Below are positions 62,938-64,000 of a stretch of DNA of 64,000 bases, piece by piece (position 1 is the first letter of the stretch; each line of letters starts with the position of its first letter). The stretch comes from Bog-950 sp046329515. GTDB taxonomy: Bacteria > Bacteroidota > Bacteroidia > Chitinophagales > LD1. The notes beneath the pieces were generated by a model. It worked only from the letters and a program-made list of their open reading frames with translations. It was not told the DNA's origin and ran no database searches. The stretch spans positions 124,001 to 188,000 of the forward strand of contig JAXLUM010000003.1 in NCBI GenBank assembly GCA_046329515.1, in the 5' to 3' direction. The position numbers and the translations under genes were made by a program.

Positions 62938-63702
62938 TTACTCCGACCCTTTCTTCGTTTTCTTCTTCCTCGGTTTTGCCTGCAAGCTTTCCAGAAAACT
63001 CATTTCGTTATAGGCTACAAAGTCCACAATTTCCTTCTTCATGTCATCATCATACTGGTTCAGCAGGTCGTGGCTTTTTTGCAGTATATCAACCCCTAAC
63101 TGTATGGCGTCTGAATCTTCAGGCCCAAACACATTGCGGTCCTTTTTCATGCGTACCAGCACATCCTGTAAAATCAATATGGTTTTCTCCATAAGGGTAA
63201 CGTCGGCAATCGTCATAAAAAAGTCGGTCAACTCCTCCACAAACTTCTCCAGGTCCTCCTTAGGTAAGGCCGCCAAACAGGCATGAAACTCCGCCTCACT
63301 TAAAGGCGGCTTAGCCTTGCGGTCCATAGCGGCTTCCAACAATAAATCTTCAAAATGCCGTGCGCTGGTGTGCGTTTTTAAAGCTACCATACCGGCCTTC
63401 AACGCTGCAGGAAACTGCAAACCAAAACGCATAATAGCAGATGGCAGGCTGCCTAATAGCGCCCAAACCTTGGTGGGGTGGGCAATGTAGGTTTCCAACT
63501 GTTTAAAGGCGGCATCCAGTTTATCTCTGCCGGCCGGTTCCATGTAAAGGTTTTCGAGGAAAAAATTGCGCAGTTCTGTTACCAGTTTCTTATTGAAACG
63601 CTCCGGCAACTGCGGATCGTTTTTTATGTTGTCCCAATCGTAACGGTTGGCAATGCTTTCGCGGTATTTTTCAATCAGGTGGTTCTTAAGGGCAATATCC
63701 AT
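62938..63702 (-). CDS. Hypothetical helical protein between tig and clpP
   Basis: A 254-residue protein from the ATG at 63702 (MDIALKNHLIEKY); a start at 63723 would add 7 residues. It is mostly helical, cytosolic by lack of a signal peptide, and ends in a Lys-rich tail (PRKKKTKKGSE). No domain is recognised. It lies on the opposite strand between tig and the likely clpP, which are adjacent in many bacteria, and so breaks that pair. Confidence 0.7.
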   Translation of the reverse strand: MDIALKNHLIEKYRESIANRYDWDNIKNDPQLPERFNKKLVTELRNFFLENLYMEPAGRDKLDAAFKQLETYIAHPTKVWALLGSLPSAIMRFGLQFPAALKAGMVALKTHTSARHFEDLLLEAAMDRKAKPPLSEAEFHACLAALPKEDLEKFVEELTDFFMTIADVTLMEKTILILQDVLVRMKKDRNVFGPEDSDAIQLGVDILQKSHDLLNQYDDDMKKEIVDFVAYNEMSFLESLQAKPRKKKTKKGSE

Positions 63703-63773
63703 AACAGCTAATATAAAGGGCAAGATGAGAAAATAGCCTGATTTATATTAGGTTAGCTTGTAGAAATGTCCTG

Positions 63774-63801
63774 TTTGCAGCGCACAATATCTGTACATTT
63801 G
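63774..63801 (+). promoter_or_regulatory. Promoter of the probable clpP
   Basis: TACATTTG at 63794-63801 matches TAnnTTTG exactly, with TTTG at 63774-63777, 16 bp upstream, as a -33 box (slightly short of the usual 19-21). The ATG is 64 bp downstream. Confidence 0.5.
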
Positions 63802-63864
63802 TATCGTCATTTGGTATATTCAAAAATCCCGTTCATTTTCGTTTAACATAGAAATCAAGCATCA

Positions 63865-64000
63865 ATGAATTTAAAAGAAGCACAAGAGTTTAAAAAATAC
63901 GCGGTTAAGCATCATGGTATGAGCAGCGCCGGTTTAGAAGGTTATATCAAAAAAGTATATAGCACCCATCGCATAAATAACTTAACACGCACCGTAATTG
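63865..64000 (+). CDS. clpP: Probable ClpP protease subunit (partial, 5' end)
   Basis: The first 45 codons of a gene that leaves the window. MNLKEAQEFKKYAVKHHGMS resembles the start of Bacteroidota ClpP (EFxKYAVKHxxxS), and INNLTRTVI matches the place where ClpP reads LTPYIIEER. The tig gene just upstream is its common neighbour. The catalytic Ser-His-Asp part lies outside, so the call rests on the N-terminus and context only. Confidence 0.7.
   Translation, partial: MNLKEAQEFKKYAVKHHGMSSAGLEGYIKKVYSTHRINNLTRTVI

Overview
The window is chromosomal DNA of a Bacteroidota bacterium, probably from the Chitinophagales/Sphingobacteriales side, though the rank below phylum is a guess. The evidence is four proteins with type IX secretion (T9SS) C-terminal sorting domains, a PorX-like T9SS regulator, a serine palmitoyltransferase of the sphingolipid-making type, TAnnTTTG-type -7 promoter boxes, a trigger factor gene near a probable clpP, and hairpin-rich intergenic repeats typical of the phylum. 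Most genes are on the minus strand. I see no prophage, plasmid, CRISPR array or rRNA; one tRNA (Leu, anticodon UAG) is present.

Layout. 1-8.7 kb: a minus-strand surface-sugar operon with a two-subunit transketolase, a lipoprotein, a fused sugar epimerase/polyprenyl-phosphate glycosyltransferase, two methyltransferases and a membrane GT39-like glycosyltransferase cut by the window edge. The order suggests modifying a sugar, loading it on a lipid carrier and transferring it outside the membrane. 8.7-15.7 kb: a secreted BNR-repeat protein, an MFS transporter, miaA, a CCA-adding-type enzyme and a cold-shock gene. 15.9-23.1 kb: copper ATPase, CDGSH protein, PhoD phosphatase, GlcNAc-kinase-like protein and a cytochrome c/FTR1 iron permease with a palindromic site just upstream. 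23.1-29.6 kb: a tRNA-queuosine mannosyltransferase-like protein, dihydroorotase, a DUF3179 protein and ClpB.

29.7-38.4 kb: a minus-strand run of amidohydrolase, DinB, DUF885 peptidase-like lipoprotein, lipid kinase, serine palmitoyltransferase, a GNAT-like protein and a lipoprotein, closed by a terminator. The last four look like a sphingolipid gene set. 38.4-49.3 kb: two paralogous CotH-domain secreted proteins with different T9SS sorting domains, separated by small genes and a frameshifted REP-associated transposase with its REP-like repeats. 49.7-64 kb: PorX, an HD phosphohydrolase, a VWA protein, thymidylate synthase, several small exported proteins, tRNA-Leu, trigger factor and the start of a probable clpP.

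The strongest candidates for something undescribed are the epimerase-glycosyltransferase fusion operon with split transketolase and the sphingolipid gene set with its unassigned GNAT-like partner. Both are inferences from motifs and gene order. No database search was possible, so family names rest on recognised motifs.
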